A stretch of 64,000 nucleotides of DNA from Gottfriedia luciferensis (GTDB taxonomy: Bacteria > Bacillota > Bacilli > Bacillales > Bacillaceae_G). Positions 1-7,810 of the stretch are shown one piece after another; position 1 is the stretch's first letter, and each line of letters opens with the position of its first letter. The stretch spans positions 124,001 through 188,000 of the forward strand of contig NZ_MDKC01000037.1 in NCBI RefSeq assembly GCF_001712755.1. Reading direction: 5' to 3'. The notes under the pieces were generated by a model, which made no database searches, was not told the origin of the DNA, and was given only the letters and a program-made list of their open reading frames with translations. The translations under genes were made by a program, and so were the position numbers.

Positions 1-123
1 AATTGTCCCCCGACCTTTTTAAAGAAATAAATACTGCATATTATATTAAATAGTTTAATTGTTAAAAATATTCTCAAAATAACAAAATGTTGTTAAACTA
101 TAGACACAAAGGGAGTGATACGA

Positions 124-888
124 GTGAAGGATAAGGTTGTGATCGTTACTGGTGGCTCTAGTGGAATGGGGAAAGCAATGGCTATGCGCTTTGCAAAGGA
201 TGGTGCAAGAGTGGTCATTGCCGGAAGAGATTTAGAAAAATTAAATAATGCAAAAGAAGAAATTGAACAATTTGATGGTCAAGTATTACCAATAGCTATG
301 GATGTTCGGGATCCTGAATTAATTAAAAATATGGTAAATGAAGTTGATCAAACATTTGGAACGATAGACTTCTTAGTAAATAATGCGGCTGGTAATTTTA
401 TTTGTGCTGCAGAGGATTTGTCTGTAAACGGTTGGAACACGGTTATAAATATCGTTTTAAATGGAACCTTTTATTGTAGTTCTGAAGTAGGAAGGTATAT
501 GATACAACATAAAATTAAAGGTGCGATCACAAATATAATTGCTACATATGCTTGGGATGCGGGTCCTGGAGTCATTCACTCTGCATCAGCTAAAGCTGGA
601 GTTCTTGCTATGACTAGAACTTTAGCAGTTGAGTGGGGGAGAAAATATGGAATTAGAGTCAATGCGATTGCTCCTGGACCTATTGAACGTACAGGTGGAG
701 CAGCTAAACTATGGCTTTCTGAGGAATTAGAAAACCGCACAATTCAAAGTGTACCACTAGGCCGTTTGGGTACTCCAGAAGAAATAGCGGGACTTTGTGC
801 ATATTTATTTTCAAATGAGGCTGGTTATATTAATGGTTCTTGTTTTACAATGGATGGAGGACAGTCCTTACATCAATACCCATTCTAG
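124..888 (+). CDS. fadH: 2,4-dienoyl-CoA reductase (SDR family)
   Basis: NADPH-dependent reduction of 2,4-dienoyl-CoA during beta-oxidation of unsaturated fatty acids. The sequence shows the Rossmann motif TGGSSGMG near residues 9-16, NNAAGNF in the middle, and SASAKAG at the place of the usual SDR YxxxK; the missing Tyr there is typical of dienoyl-CoA reductases, not a defect. The tail GGQSLHQYPF matches B. subtilis FadH (YkuF). The GTG at 124 is chosen over the GTG at 115 because AAAGGGA lies about 9 bases before it and the family starts with MxxKxVIxTGG. ykuI follows 13 bases later, so the two are probably co-transcribed. Confidence 0.93.
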   Translation: MKDKVVIVTGGSSGMGKAMAMRFAKDGARVVIAGRDLEKLNNAKEEIEQFDGQVLPIAMDVRDPELIKNMVNEVDQTFGTIDFLVNNAAGNFICAAEDLSVNGWNTVINIVLNGTFYCSSEVGRYMIQHKIKGAITNIIATYAWDAGPGVIHSASAKAGVLAMTRTLAVEWGRKYGIRVNAIAPGPIERTGGAAKLWLSEELENRTIQSVPLGRLGTPEEIAGLCAYLFSNEAGYINGSCFTMDGGQSLHQYPF

Positions 889-901
889 AAGGAGGTTCAA
901 A

Positions 902-2116
902 ATGGATCCTTTAGACGTAATAAGTAACTTAGATAAAGTCGTACCATATTTTCAACCAATATATGGAGCCGATACACAAAATTGTGTAGGAGTAGAGGTT
1001 GTTGGTAGACTAAAACTTGAAAATTTACACAGCCTTGAATTCTTCTTTGCAAATGATTTGGTGCCAGATGACTACTTATTAGAGGTTGACAATCATATAT
1101 TAATTCAAGCTCTCGATGAAGTTGTACAATCTAAATTCGAAGGTGGTATTTTTATTAATCGTCACCCTTCAGCACTTCTTTCAGATGACCCGGAAAATCT
1201 TTTAGCGATTTTACAATCATATGAAGAAAAGGGAATACAACTAAATAAAATTGTCATTATACTTCAACATCAACTTTTTTATGGTTTTGAGAAAGAACTA
1301 AAAAATTTAATTACATATTATCAAACTTATGGTATTAAATTTGCGATTAATAGCGTAAATGAGAAGTTAATTAACTTAGAGAAACTTCGGTTTTTATCTC
1401 CTGATATCATTAAAATCGATTTTAAAATGGTTCAACAACTTCATACATCATCATTTCAAGATTTGTTAAATTCCGTAATTTATGTGGCAAGAAAAGTAGG
1501 GGCATCGATGTATTACGATGGAATAATCGATTCAATTCAATTAAGAAATGCATGGAAGAATGGTGGAAGATTTTATCAAGGTGCTTACTTGTTTATACCT
1601 CAACCATCAATTCGTCAATTAAATCATGAATGTGAGCCATTAAAAAATGATATCTTAAAATATATTCGAGGCGAAAAGAACAAATTAATTGCGCTAAGAG
1701 ATATGACTAATTTAATACAACAAAAAGTCGAATCGACTATTAATAAATTTAAATTAGGAGTGGATTTAAATTCATTTTTAATTAATATATCAAGTGAATT
1801 AAATTCCTTTTGTTTTAGGATGTATATTTGTGATGAGGATGGTTTTCAGCAATCAGCGAACTTGTTTAAAATTAATGGTGAGCAGTGGGAGCTTCAAGAA
1901 AAGTATAAAGGTAGAAACTGGAGCTGGAGGCCGTATTTTTTAGAAACCGTTTTGAAAATGCAATCAAATGATCAGGGACAATTATCAGATATATACAGAG
2001 ATATTGAAACAGGTGAAAAAATTCGAACGTTTTCTTATCCAATGAACAATGGAAGCTATTTATATATTGACTTAAGTTATGATTTTTTATTTAAACATAA
2101 TGAGTTACTTTTTTAG
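902..2116 (+). CDS. ykuI: YkuI-like protein with degenerate EAL domain
   Basis: 404 residues, near the length of B. subtilis YkuI: an N-terminal EAL fold (about 1-250) and a C-terminal PAS-like domain (about 280-400, with the conserved NWSWRPYFLE). YkuI binds c-di-GMP and has no clear phosphodiesterase activity. Here the EAL motif reads EVVGR, and the Asn of FINR, the Lys of IKID and the Gln of YQGAY are kept. The LEITE segment is replaced by IILQH, the DN pair by NS, and the later Glu by Asp. It should be catalytically dead and may not bind metal. The start follows AAGGAGG; a longer in-frame extension back to 797 overlaps fadH and is not needed. Confidence 0.9.
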   Translation: MDPLDVISNLDKVVPYFQPIYGADTQNCVGVEVVGRLKLENLHSLEFFFANDLVPDDYLLEVDNHILIQALDEVVQSKFEGGIFINRHPSALLSDDPENLLAILQSYEEKGIQLNKIVIILQHQLFYGFEKELKNLITYYQTYGIKFAINSVNEKLINLEKLRFLSPDIIKIDFKMVQQLHTSSFQDLLNSVIYVARKVGASMYYDGIIDSIQLRNAWKNGGRFYQGAYLFIPQPSIRQLNHECEPLKNDILKYIRGEKNKLIALRDMTNLIQQKVESTINKFKLGVDLNSFLINISSELNSFCFRMYICDEDGFQQSANLFKINGEQWELQEKYKGRNWSWRPYFLETVLKMQSNDQGQLSDIYRDIETGEKIRTFSYPMNNGSYLYIDLSYDFLFKHNELLF

Positions 2117-2141
2117 TGACTCTCTTATAAGATTTAATCAG

Positions 2142-2177
2142 AAAATGACTGTCGCTAAACAATGACAGTCATTTTTT
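2142..2177. terminator. Bidirectional terminator, ykuI / methyltransferase
   Basis: Perfect 12-bp stem (AAAATGACTGTC and its complement) with an A run on one side and a T run on the other, between two convergent genes. Confidence 0.88.
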
Positions 2178-2186
2178 ATGCTTAGT

Positions 2187-2918
2187 CTATTTAAAACAAG
2201 AAAAAACAAGTACGATTGGTATTCTTTGTCTTCTTATAAACTCTTCTTCGCTTTTAAAATGTATTTGTTTTGGAGTACCTTCATGTAATTGATCGATCTG
2301 GAACCCAGTTTTTTTTAAAAGATTAAAATATTGTTCAATTGTTCGATGGTATTTGACCACTACTTTCTTCATCCATGGTTCCTTTCTTTCGCCAGTTCGA
2401 AAGTAATCGTCTACAATCCAATTTTCGCGTCGATCTCCTGAGAGTTTGCTTAAAAAGGGGGCAGTAGTTAATGGATGTTGTACACTAAATATAAAATGGC
2501 CGTTTTCTTTTAAGCTGTTAAATATTTTTTGAAATACAAGCTCAATATTTGAAATATAGTGTAGTGCAAATCTAGAAGTGACAAGTTCAAATGAATTCGG
2601 AGGAAAATGATAATCCTCGATTGAGGTATGATGGATGGTCCCTACTGTATCCATTAAATTGGTCAATGCAGCATTAATCATGTGCTCTGATCCCTCGATA
2701 CCTGTATAGGTTTTAGCTCCAAGTAGTAGAAGTTCCTTACCGAAGGATGCGTCACCACAACCTAAATCTAATACGTTTTTTCGATCAACATTCCCTATTA
2801 GTTCACTGATGATTGGTCCTTCGATTGCATTGTTAGGACTATCTTCTCTATTCTTTCGTCGAATGTATTCTGAAAAAAAATCGTCTTGATTGTAAACCGT
2901 TGAACCACGATACTCCAT
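2187..2918 (-). CDS. Class I SAM-dependent methyltransferase
   Basis: Methyltransferase of 243 residues. Motif I is VLDLGCGDASFG (about 49-60), followed by GIEGSEHMI as the second strand with an acidic adenosine-binding residue and by ALHYISN, typical of the Methyltransf_11/25 group. The substrate cannot be read from the sequence; the fold is shared by ubiquinone/menaquinone, tRNA and small-molecule methylases. The start is ATG 2918, which has AGGGAGTG 7 bases upstream; the frame extends to 2990 but that part lacks a ribosome site and reads like non-coding sequence. It lies convergent to ykuI and is not part of the B. subtilis order here. Confidence 0.82.
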   Translation of the reverse strand: MEYRGSTVYNQDDFFSEYIRRKNREDSPNNAIEGPIISELIGNVDRKNVLDLGCGDASFGKELLLLGAKTYTGIEGSEHMINAALTNLMDTVGTIHHTSIEDYHFPPNSFELVTSRFALHYISNIELVFQKIFNSLKENGHFIFSVQHPLTTAPFLSKLSGDRRENWIVDDYFRTGERKEPWMKKVVVKYHRTIEQYFNLLKKTGFQIDQLHEGTPKQIHFKSEEEFIRRQRIPIVLVFSCFK

Positions 2919-3222
2919 AAAAACACTCCCTAACCGTTCATAAATTTTTAAAAAATTGAAAAGTTGACACAAATTATCTAACTTTACCATTAAATTTGAT
3001 CTAGATAAAGGGAGAAATTACCTAGAAATAATGTTGATTTGGAGCATAGAGTTTTAGTGATCTCAATCAAAAATCGACGAATACATATATAAAAGCCTAT
3101 ATTAATTAAAAGTAGTGTTTTTCTCTGTCAACTAATGTAAAAAAGATAAGAACGATTCGTATAGTAAATTTCAATATAATAATGATACGATTAGTAAAAG
3201 TTCAGACTGAGGAGGATTTTAT
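2919..3222. other. Intergenic region before small ORF
   Basis: AT-rich stretch holding the leader of the methyltransferase gene and a possible -10 hexamer TATAAT at 3175-3180 for the small frame downstream. I see no convincing -35, riboswitch or repeat. Confidence 0.4.
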
Positions 3223-3300
3223 TTGAGAGGACTTATTTCGAAAGTTCTTTTCGCATCGTCCGTCATGTTTTTTGTTTTTCATTTTATAGGAGTTGGGTAA
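3223..3300 (+). CDS. Putative 25-aa hydrophobic peptide
   Basis: A TTG start at 3223 follows GAGGAGG at a good distance and opens 25 codons reading LRGLISKVLFASS then a hydrophobic stretch ending FHFIGVG. It would make a single membrane-spanning peptide with a basic N-terminus. A strong hairpin terminator follows 65 bases later. I do not recognise the family. The good ribosome site, the terminator and the typical Arg/Lys-then-hydrophobic layout support a real gene; the small size and non-ATG start keep confidence modest. Confidence 0.5.
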   Translation: MRGLISKVLFASSVMFFVFHFIGVG

Positions 3301-3365
3301 AAGAGAAACTATTTTGTGGACAAGTCCTTGAAACAATCCTAAAACCATATGTAGTATAGATTGAT

Positions 3366-3402
3366 AAAAAACACCTAAATGAATGTTCATTTAGGTGTTT
3401 TT
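3366..3402. terminator. Bidirectional terminator
   Basis: Long near-perfect stem (AACACCTAAATGAA and complement, 2-base loop) flanked by A and T runs; it serves the small + strand frame and the convergent glutaredoxin-like gene. Confidence 0.9.
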
Positions 3403-3432
3403 AATGTGAGAAGTGAGTTAATAGGTAGTAGA

Positions 3433-3666
3433 TTAACGTTTTTGTAATGCTGCTTCAATTTGCTCCATCTGAACGCCTCTAATAACTTCATCATCAATTA
3501 TTAAAGTAGGTGTTGAGTATGAATCTAACTCAAACATCATTCTTTTTTTAGCACTTTCATCTTGTGATACGTTATATTCAATATAAGAAGCATTCATTTC
3601 TTTTAAATAATTTTTCAAAAATTCACAAGGAGGGCATCCATCTTGTGTGAATAATTCGATTTTCAT
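3433..3666 (-). CDS. Glutaredoxin/NrdH-like thiol protein
   Basis: 77-residue thioredoxin-fold protein. It begins MKIELFTQDGCPPCEFLK, with the redox pair CPPC at about 11-14, and has the cis-proline segment YSTPTLIIDDEVIRG near 51-65, as in NrdH/glutaredoxin-like proteins. Likely a cytosolic dithiol-disulfide reductant. The partner is unknown and no ribonucleotide reductase gene is nearby. AAAGGAT precedes the ATG. Confidence 0.85.
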   Translation of the reverse strand: MKIELFTQDGCPPCEFLKNYLKEMNASYIEYNVSQDESAKKRMMFELDSYSTPTLIIDDEVIRGVQMEQIEAALQKR

Positions 3667-3917
3667 AAAACGACATCCTTTTTTATTTTTTCTTAAAGCA
3701 TTTGTATAAAACTATTATGACATAGAAAAATATAGTATATAAAGAAATTTGTTTTTTAGTTGAAACGACTATTTTTCTTGAATTTATATTGAAATACAAG
3801 TATTCTTATTAATGGACACTTACATAGCTGAAATCTATCAGAAGTTTTTTGGATAGAAATTGTAAGAAAGTAAAACCTATATTTAGGGAATGACACATGG
3901 TAGAAAGGAGTTCTAAT

Positions 3918-4154
3918 ATGTCTTTATTATTAGGAATTTTAGAACGCTTAGAAAGTTTAAAACAACAAGCTACGAACGGTGAGGTTGCTCAAAGATATTT
4001 TGAAGTTAACGGCGAAAGAAAGTGTAGCGTAAAGTATTCTGAGAAAAATGAAACATTTGAATTAGAAGTATTTCAACAAGGTGAAAAACCACAAACGTTC
4101 CCATTCGATAATATCGATATGGTAGCAATTGAAATATACGAAATTATTTCATAA
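3918..4154 (+). CDS. ykuJ: YkuJ family protein
   Basis: 78-residue protein of unknown function. The stretches QRYFEVNGE, CSVKY, TFELEVFQ and PFDNIDMVAIEI match B. subtilis YkuJ almost residue for residue. The start is ATG 3918, preceded by AAAGGAG; an in-frame ATG at 3897 would place the ribosome site inside the gene. Position before ykuK agrees with the B. subtilis order. Confidence 0.9.
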   Translation: MSLLLGILERLESLKQQATNGEVAQRYFEVNGERKCSVKYSEKNETFELEVFQQGEKPQTFPFDNIDMVAIEIYEIIS

Positions 4155-4155
4155 G

Positions 4156-4190
4156 AAAAGAAAAAACAAGCTTAGCTTGTTTTTTCTTTT
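4156..4190 (+). terminator. ykuJ terminator
   Basis: 16-bp stem with a 3-base loop (ACAAGC TTA GCTTGT at its tip) and a long T run directly after ykuJ. Confidence 0.88.
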
Positions 4191-4286
4191 TTTTAAATAT
4201 TTTATTACAAAATAGTAAGGTCGTGCTAATCCCAATTCTTAATGAATACATTATTATGTATTGTTATGAAAAGGGAGGTCATATAC

Positions 4287-4805
4287 GTGAATAAAGATCA
4301 GTATCGATTTTACAATGTAAGTGAAAGAAATATGAGTTTTGATCATGTAGTTGATCGGCTATATCATTTTGTAAAAAGTGATCCTAATAAACAATATCGA
4401 CTTTCCATTGGGACAGATTCTCAGGTTCATAGTAATGGAACTAAGTTTATTACAGCACTTCATTTGCATAGGGTAGGTAATGGAGCTTGGGGATGTTTAC
4501 ATACTTGTTGGCATCACAAGAAAATCCGAAATTTAAAAGAGAAAATATTTCTAGAAACGATGTATAGTCAGGAAATAGCTTTTTTATTATCACCTTTTCA
4601 TTTAGAAAAAATTTTTAGTCCTCTTCATGAAAATGCTAATTCGAATAATTTTAGTTTTGAGATTCATCTGGATATTGGTACGATGGGGTTAACGAAAGAG
4701 TTTATACAAGAAATGACATCTAAAGTAAGTGCAATGGGCATCATTCCTAAGATAAAACCTGATTCTTATACAGCATTTAGCTATGCAAATAAATTTACAA
4801 AATAA
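4287..4805 (+). CDS. ykuK: YkuK, ribonuclease H-like fold (DUF458)
   Basis: 172-residue protein of the DUF458/YkuK family, predicted to have a ribonuclease H-like fold. Conserved features visible are the acidic segment SIGTDSQVH near 45-53, WGCLHTCWHH, and the C-terminal HLDIGTMG and IKPDSYTAFSYANKFT. Biochemical role unknown. GTG 4287 is taken as start because GGGAGG lies 7-8 bases before it; the frame continues to 4242 without a ribosome site. Confidence 0.88.
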   Translation: MNKDQYRFYNVSERNMSFDHVVDRLYHFVKSDPNKQYRLSIGTDSQVHSNGTKFITALHLHRVGNGAWGCLHTCWHHKKIRNLKEKIFLETMYSQEIAFLLSPFHLEKIFSPLHENANSNNFSFEIHLDIGTMGLTKEFIQEMTSKVSAMGIIPKIKPDSYTAFSYANKFTK

Positions 4806-4858
4806 GAAGTTTAAACTAAATAAACATTGATTAAAATGAGGATTAGGAGGGATGATGG

Positions 4859-5050
4859 ATGCTAAGTGAACAAAATTTCACAGAAGATGAATTGTCTTTA
4901 TTGGTGGACACAGTGATGAAACAAAATTATGCAATTGAACTCATTTCATCACAGATAACTGATATAGAAAGTGGTTTAATGGATGCGGGCGAGGATCAAT
5001 ACGAAAGATTAATACATTTATATCAAAAGTTAAGGGATTTAGGATTATGA
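4859..5050 (+). CDS. Small conserved protein, YkzF-like
   Basis: 63 residues, largely helical and acidic, starting MLSEQNFTEDELSLL and ending with LIHLYQKLRDLGL. AGGAGGG lies 7 bases before the ATG and a strong terminator follows. Its place between ykuK and darB is that of ykzF in B. subtilis, so orthology is plausible but rests mainly on position. Function unknown. Confidence 0.72.
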   Translation: MLSEQNFTEDELSLLVDTVMKQNYAIELISSQITDIESGLMDAGEDQYERLIHLYQKLRDLGL

Positions 5051-5065
5051 AGACAAATATAGATG

Positions 5066-5105
5066 AACGTTTAGATAATAAATTATTTATCTAAACGTTT
5101 TTTTG
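5066..5105 (+). terminator. Terminator after YkzF-like gene
   Basis: Perfect 13-bp stem (AACGTTTAGATAA and complement) followed by a T run. Confidence 0.9.
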
Positions 5106-5219
5106 TTTTTTGAATAGTTATAGTTAAATAAGTAAATTTTTAAGAAAAGTTAAATTGGAAAGGGGTTACAAATCTGATAATATAGGGATGGGGACATAGT
5201 CCTTAATCGAATAAAATAG

Positions 5220-5241
5220 TGTATAGAATTTTTTCTATACA
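5220..5241. promoter_or_regulatory. Perfect palindrome upstream of darB
   Basis: TGTATAGAA-TTTT-TTCTATACA, a perfect 9-bp inverted repeat about 100 bases before the darB start. No T run follows, so it is not a terminator; it could be an operator or a leader hairpin. Confidence 0.4.
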
Positions 5242-5345
5242 GTTGATTAGCAAAGTTGTATGTGTATTTATTTGATGTTTATTTATGAATAGATAATTTC
5301 TACCATTTTTAAATACTTTTGCTTTTCTATTGGGGGACGATGTTT

Positions 5346-5792
5346 TTGATTAGTATTGATGGTTCACAATTTTTTGAACATAAAGTAGAAGAAGTCATTA
5401 TTTCAAGTGAAAAAGTAGCTCATGTCCAAATAGGTAATAGTTTGGAGCATGCGTTATTAGTACTTACAAAATCTGGGTATTCTTCAATTCCAGTGTTAAA
5501 TCCAAAGTTTCAGTTGTTAGGTTTAATTAGTACATCTATGATATTAGATGGAATACTTGGATTAGAAAGAATCGAATTTGAACGTTTAAGTAATATGAAA
5601 GTTGAAGAGGTAATGGGTACTGAAATACCATTATTAAAAACAACTGATACACTCGCTAAGGGGCTTGAATCTGTAGTTGATCATCCTTTTGTATGTGTGG
5701 TTGATGCTAATAATACTTTTGAAGGTATATTAACTCGTAGAGCGATTTTAAAACAATTGAATAAAAATGTTAGAAGATATAATAAGCATTAA
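5346..5792 (+). CDS. darB: DarB, c-di-AMP-binding CBS-domain protein
   Basis: 148 residues with two CBS motifs; the segments VAHVQIGNSLEHALLVLTKSGYSSIPVL and ILTRRAILKQLNK match B. subtilis DarB (YkuL) in register. In B. subtilis DarB is a c-di-AMP receptor that, when ligand-free, stimulates the (p)ppGpp synthetase Rel and pyruvate carboxylase; a pycA gene is in this window at 38.5 kb. TTG 5346 is preferred: it sits 8 bases after GGGGGA and gives the MISxxxxQ start of the family, while the ATG at 5340 is too close. Confidence 0.9.
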   Translation: MISIDGSQFFEHKVEEVIISSEKVAHVQIGNSLEHALLVLTKSGYSSIPVLNPKFQLLGLISTSMILDGILGLERIEFERLSNMKVEEVMGTEIPLLKTTDTLAKGLESVVDHPFVCVVDANNTFEGILTRRAILKQLNKNVRRYNKH

Positions 5793-5797
5793 CGAAT

Positions 5798-5837
5798 AAA
5801 AAAGTAAGTCATCATCAAATTGACTTGCTTTTTTAGT
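5798..5837 (+). terminator. darB terminator
   Basis: Stem AAAAAAGTAAGTCA with TGACTTGCTTTTTT, one wobble pair, loop of 9 bases. Confidence 0.85.
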
Positions 5838-5903
5838 ATTGGTTTTTTTTAAGAAGTGTTGAAAGGTCTAATTCTTTTAGGTTTAAGGGCAAGGGGGGAT
5901 TAT

Positions 5904-6779
5904 GTGCAAATTGATGATATACGTCTAATAATTACTTTATCTGAAGAGAAGAATATGAGGAAGGCAGCAGAGAGGCTGTTTGTTTCTCAACCAGCCTTAA
6001 GTCAAAGGCTACAAAATTTAGAGAAGCAGATGGGTAGTGAATTGTTTATTCGTTCTCAAAAAGGATTGATTATTACTGCCTCTGGAGAAATCATCTTAAA
6101 CTATGCGAAAAAGATGGAAGAAACGTATCAAACAATGTTAGAGCAGTTACAAATTTTAAAATCCGATATTTCGGGTACTTTAAAGATTGCCGTTTCATCT
6201 GTTGTTGCGCAATACTGGTTACCACCAGTTTTAAAAAAATATGTGTCAAGCTATCCAGAAGTACAAGTTTCACTTTTTACCGGTTGGAGTAGTGAAATCA
6301 CAAATCGCTTATATGAAAATGAAGTTCATCTAGCAATTGTACGAGGAAACCAAAATTGGTTTGGAGAGAAGGAATTACTGTTTTCTGATGAATTATTATT
6401 AGTTGATACAAAAAAACATAGTCTTGAGGAATATAAAACTATACAAAGACCATTTATTCAGTTTAAAAGTAATTCAAATTACTATCAGCTAATCCAGTCA
6501 TGGTGGTATGAGCATTTTAATTCATTACCAAAACATGAAATTGTGGTCGATCAAATTGAGACATGTAAGCAATTTGTATTGAATGGACTAGGCTTTGCGA
6601 TCTTACCTTCCTCTGTATTACATGATGTAAGTGATGAAAATATTATAAAAACACCTTTAATTACAAAAGAACAATCAGGGTTATATCGCGATACATACTT
6701 ACTTTATAATCGAGATGCGATGAAATTAAAACAAGTAGAAGGATTTATAGAATCAATTCGAAAAAAAAATAAAGATTAA
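5904..6779 (+). CDS. ccpC: CcpC, LysR-type regulator of TCA-cycle genes
   Basis: 291-residue LysR-family regulator; the helix-turn-helix NMRKAAERLFVSQPALSQRLQ lies near residues 16-36 and the effector domain contains TGWSSEI and VDQIETCKQ. Both regions match B. subtilis CcpC, which represses citB and citZ and senses citrate. The GTG at 5904 after AGGGGGG gives the family length (293 in B. subtilis). In B. subtilis the flavodoxin genes ykuNOP follow; here dapH follows directly. Confidence 0.92.
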   Translation: MQIDDIRLIITLSEEKNMRKAAERLFVSQPALSQRLQNLEKQMGSELFIRSQKGLIITASGEIILNYAKKMEETYQTMLEQLQILKSDISGTLKIAVSSVVAQYWLPPVLKKYVSSYPEVQVSLFTGWSSEITNRLYENEVHLAIVRGNQNWFGEKELLFSDELLLVDTKKHSLEEYKTIQRPFIQFKSNSNYYQLIQSWWYEHFNSLPKHEIVVDQIETCKQFVLNGLGFAILPSSVLHDVSDENIIKTPLITKEQSGLYRDTYLLYNRDAMKLKQVEGFIESIRKKNKD

Positions 6780-6855
6780 TCGACAAAATGTTGCTAGTTA
6801 CTTACTAGATTTGATAGAGTATTCTTATTGATAATAATAAAGGGGGCAATTCATT

Positions 6856-7572
6856 ATGAAATTAATGGACGCAAATGAAATTATTGCATTTATTGCAAAT
6901 AGTACTAAAAAAACACCTGTAAAGGTTTATGTAAAAGGTCAATTAGACAAGCTTACTATTTCTGAATCAGTTCAATCATTTATTTCTCAAAATTCTGGAG
7001 TTTTATTTGGTGAGTGGGATGATGTTAAAGTAATCCTTGAAGAGCAAAAAGAATACATAGAAGATTATGTAGTAGAATCAGATCGTCGTAATTCAGCGAT
7101 TCCACTTTTAGATGCTAAAGGTATTAAAGCTCGTATCGAGCCAGGTGCATTTATTCGTGATCAAGTTACAATTGGAGACAATGCAGTTATTATGATGGGT
7201 GCGGTAATTAACATCGGTGCTGTAATTGGTGAAGGTACAATGATCGATATGAACGCAGTACTTGGTGGACGTGCAACAACAGGTAAAAACTGTCACGTTG
7301 GTGCTGGCGCAGTTTTAGCTGGTGTAATCGAGCCACCATCAGCAAACCCAGTTATTCTTGAAGATAATGTACTAATTGGTGCTAATGCAGTAGTTTTAGA
7401 AGGTATTAAAGTAGGTGAAGGCGCAGTAGTAGCTGCAGGTGCAATTGTTACTGAAGACGTTGCTCCTTACACTGTAGTTGCAGGTGTTCCTGCTAGAAAG
7501 ATCAAAGATATCGATGATAAAACAATTTCAAAAACTGAAATCATTCAGGCTTTACGACAACTAAATCAATAA
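6856..7572 (+). CDS. dapH: Tetrahydrodipicolinate N-acetyltransferase
   Basis: Acetyl-CoA-dependent acetylation of tetrahydrodipicolinate in the acetylated branch of lysine and meso-diaminopimelate synthesis. 238 residues: an N-terminal alpha domain starting [13 protein letters not shown] and a left-handed beta-helix of hexapeptide repeats (about 90-215) with the motif [20 protein letters not shown] that marks DapH. AAGGGGGC precedes the ATG. dapL follows, separated by a CAGACTG element. Confidence 0.96.
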   Translation: MKLMDANEIIAFIANSTKKTPVKVYVKGQLDKLTISESVQSFISQNSGVLFGEWDDVKVILEEQKEYIEDYVVESDRRNSAIPLLDAKGIKARIEPGAFIRDQVTIGDNAVIMMGAVINIGAVIGEGTMIDMNAVLGGRATTGKNCHVGAGAVLAGVIEPPSANPVILEDNVLIGANAVVLEGIKVGEGAVVAAGAIVTEDVAPYTVVAGVPARKIKDIDDKTISKTEIIQALRQLNQ

Positions 7573-7581
7573 TAACAAGGA

Positions 7582-7611
7582 GTAAGCGTAGAATTTATTT
7601 TCTACGCTTAC
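7582..7611 (+). terminator. dapH hairpin, left copy
   Basis: Perfect 12-bp stem GTAAGCGTAGAA with a 6-base loop just after dapH; only a weak T run follows. A near-duplicate of this hairpin lies on the other side of the repeat element at 7768. Confidence 0.75.
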
Positions 7612-7640
7612 TTTATAGGCATTATACTAAAATATAAGTT

Positions 7641-7767
7641 CAGACTGATTACAAGCATTTGACTTTCAAGTCGTGAAGTAGGAAATGGAGTTACCCTTAT
7701 TACGGTAATTTATCATCGAAACAGGCAAGTGATCAACGAAGAAAACACGCGTTCTGTGGGCAGTCTG
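7641..7767. repeat. CAGACTG element, copy C
   Basis: 127-bp element with perfect 7-bp terminal inverted repeats CAGACTG and CAGTCTG. It shares with copies A and B the start CAGACTGATT.CAAGC, the inner stem TTACC/GGTAA (variable loop), and the right part CAACGAAGAAA. More diverged than A and B. It separates dapH from dapL and lies between two near-identical hairpins. Confidence 0.8.
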
Positions 7768-7798
7768 AGCGTAGAAATTATATTTTCACGCTTTTTTT
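7768..7798 (+). terminator. Right hairpin copy abutting dapL ribosome site
   Basis: AGCGTAGAAA pairs with TTTTCACGCT (one mismatch, one wobble) and a run of seven T follows. It resembles the hairpin at 7582 and touches the dapL Shine-Dalgarno GGAGGAG at 7799-7805, so a transcript crossing the element would meet a terminator right before dapL. Confidence 0.75.
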
Positions 7799-7810
7799 GG
7801 AGGAGTTAAA

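Noticed and set aside
3198-3212. TTCAGACTGAGG as another CAGACTG-element end
   Set aside because: Only one end is present and it overlaps a ribosome site (GAGGAGG); likely chance.
3202-3390. Minus-strand 62-codon frame opposite the small hydrophobic peptide
   Set aside because: No ribosome site and it runs across the bidirectional terminator; the + strand frame at 3223 has the better signals.
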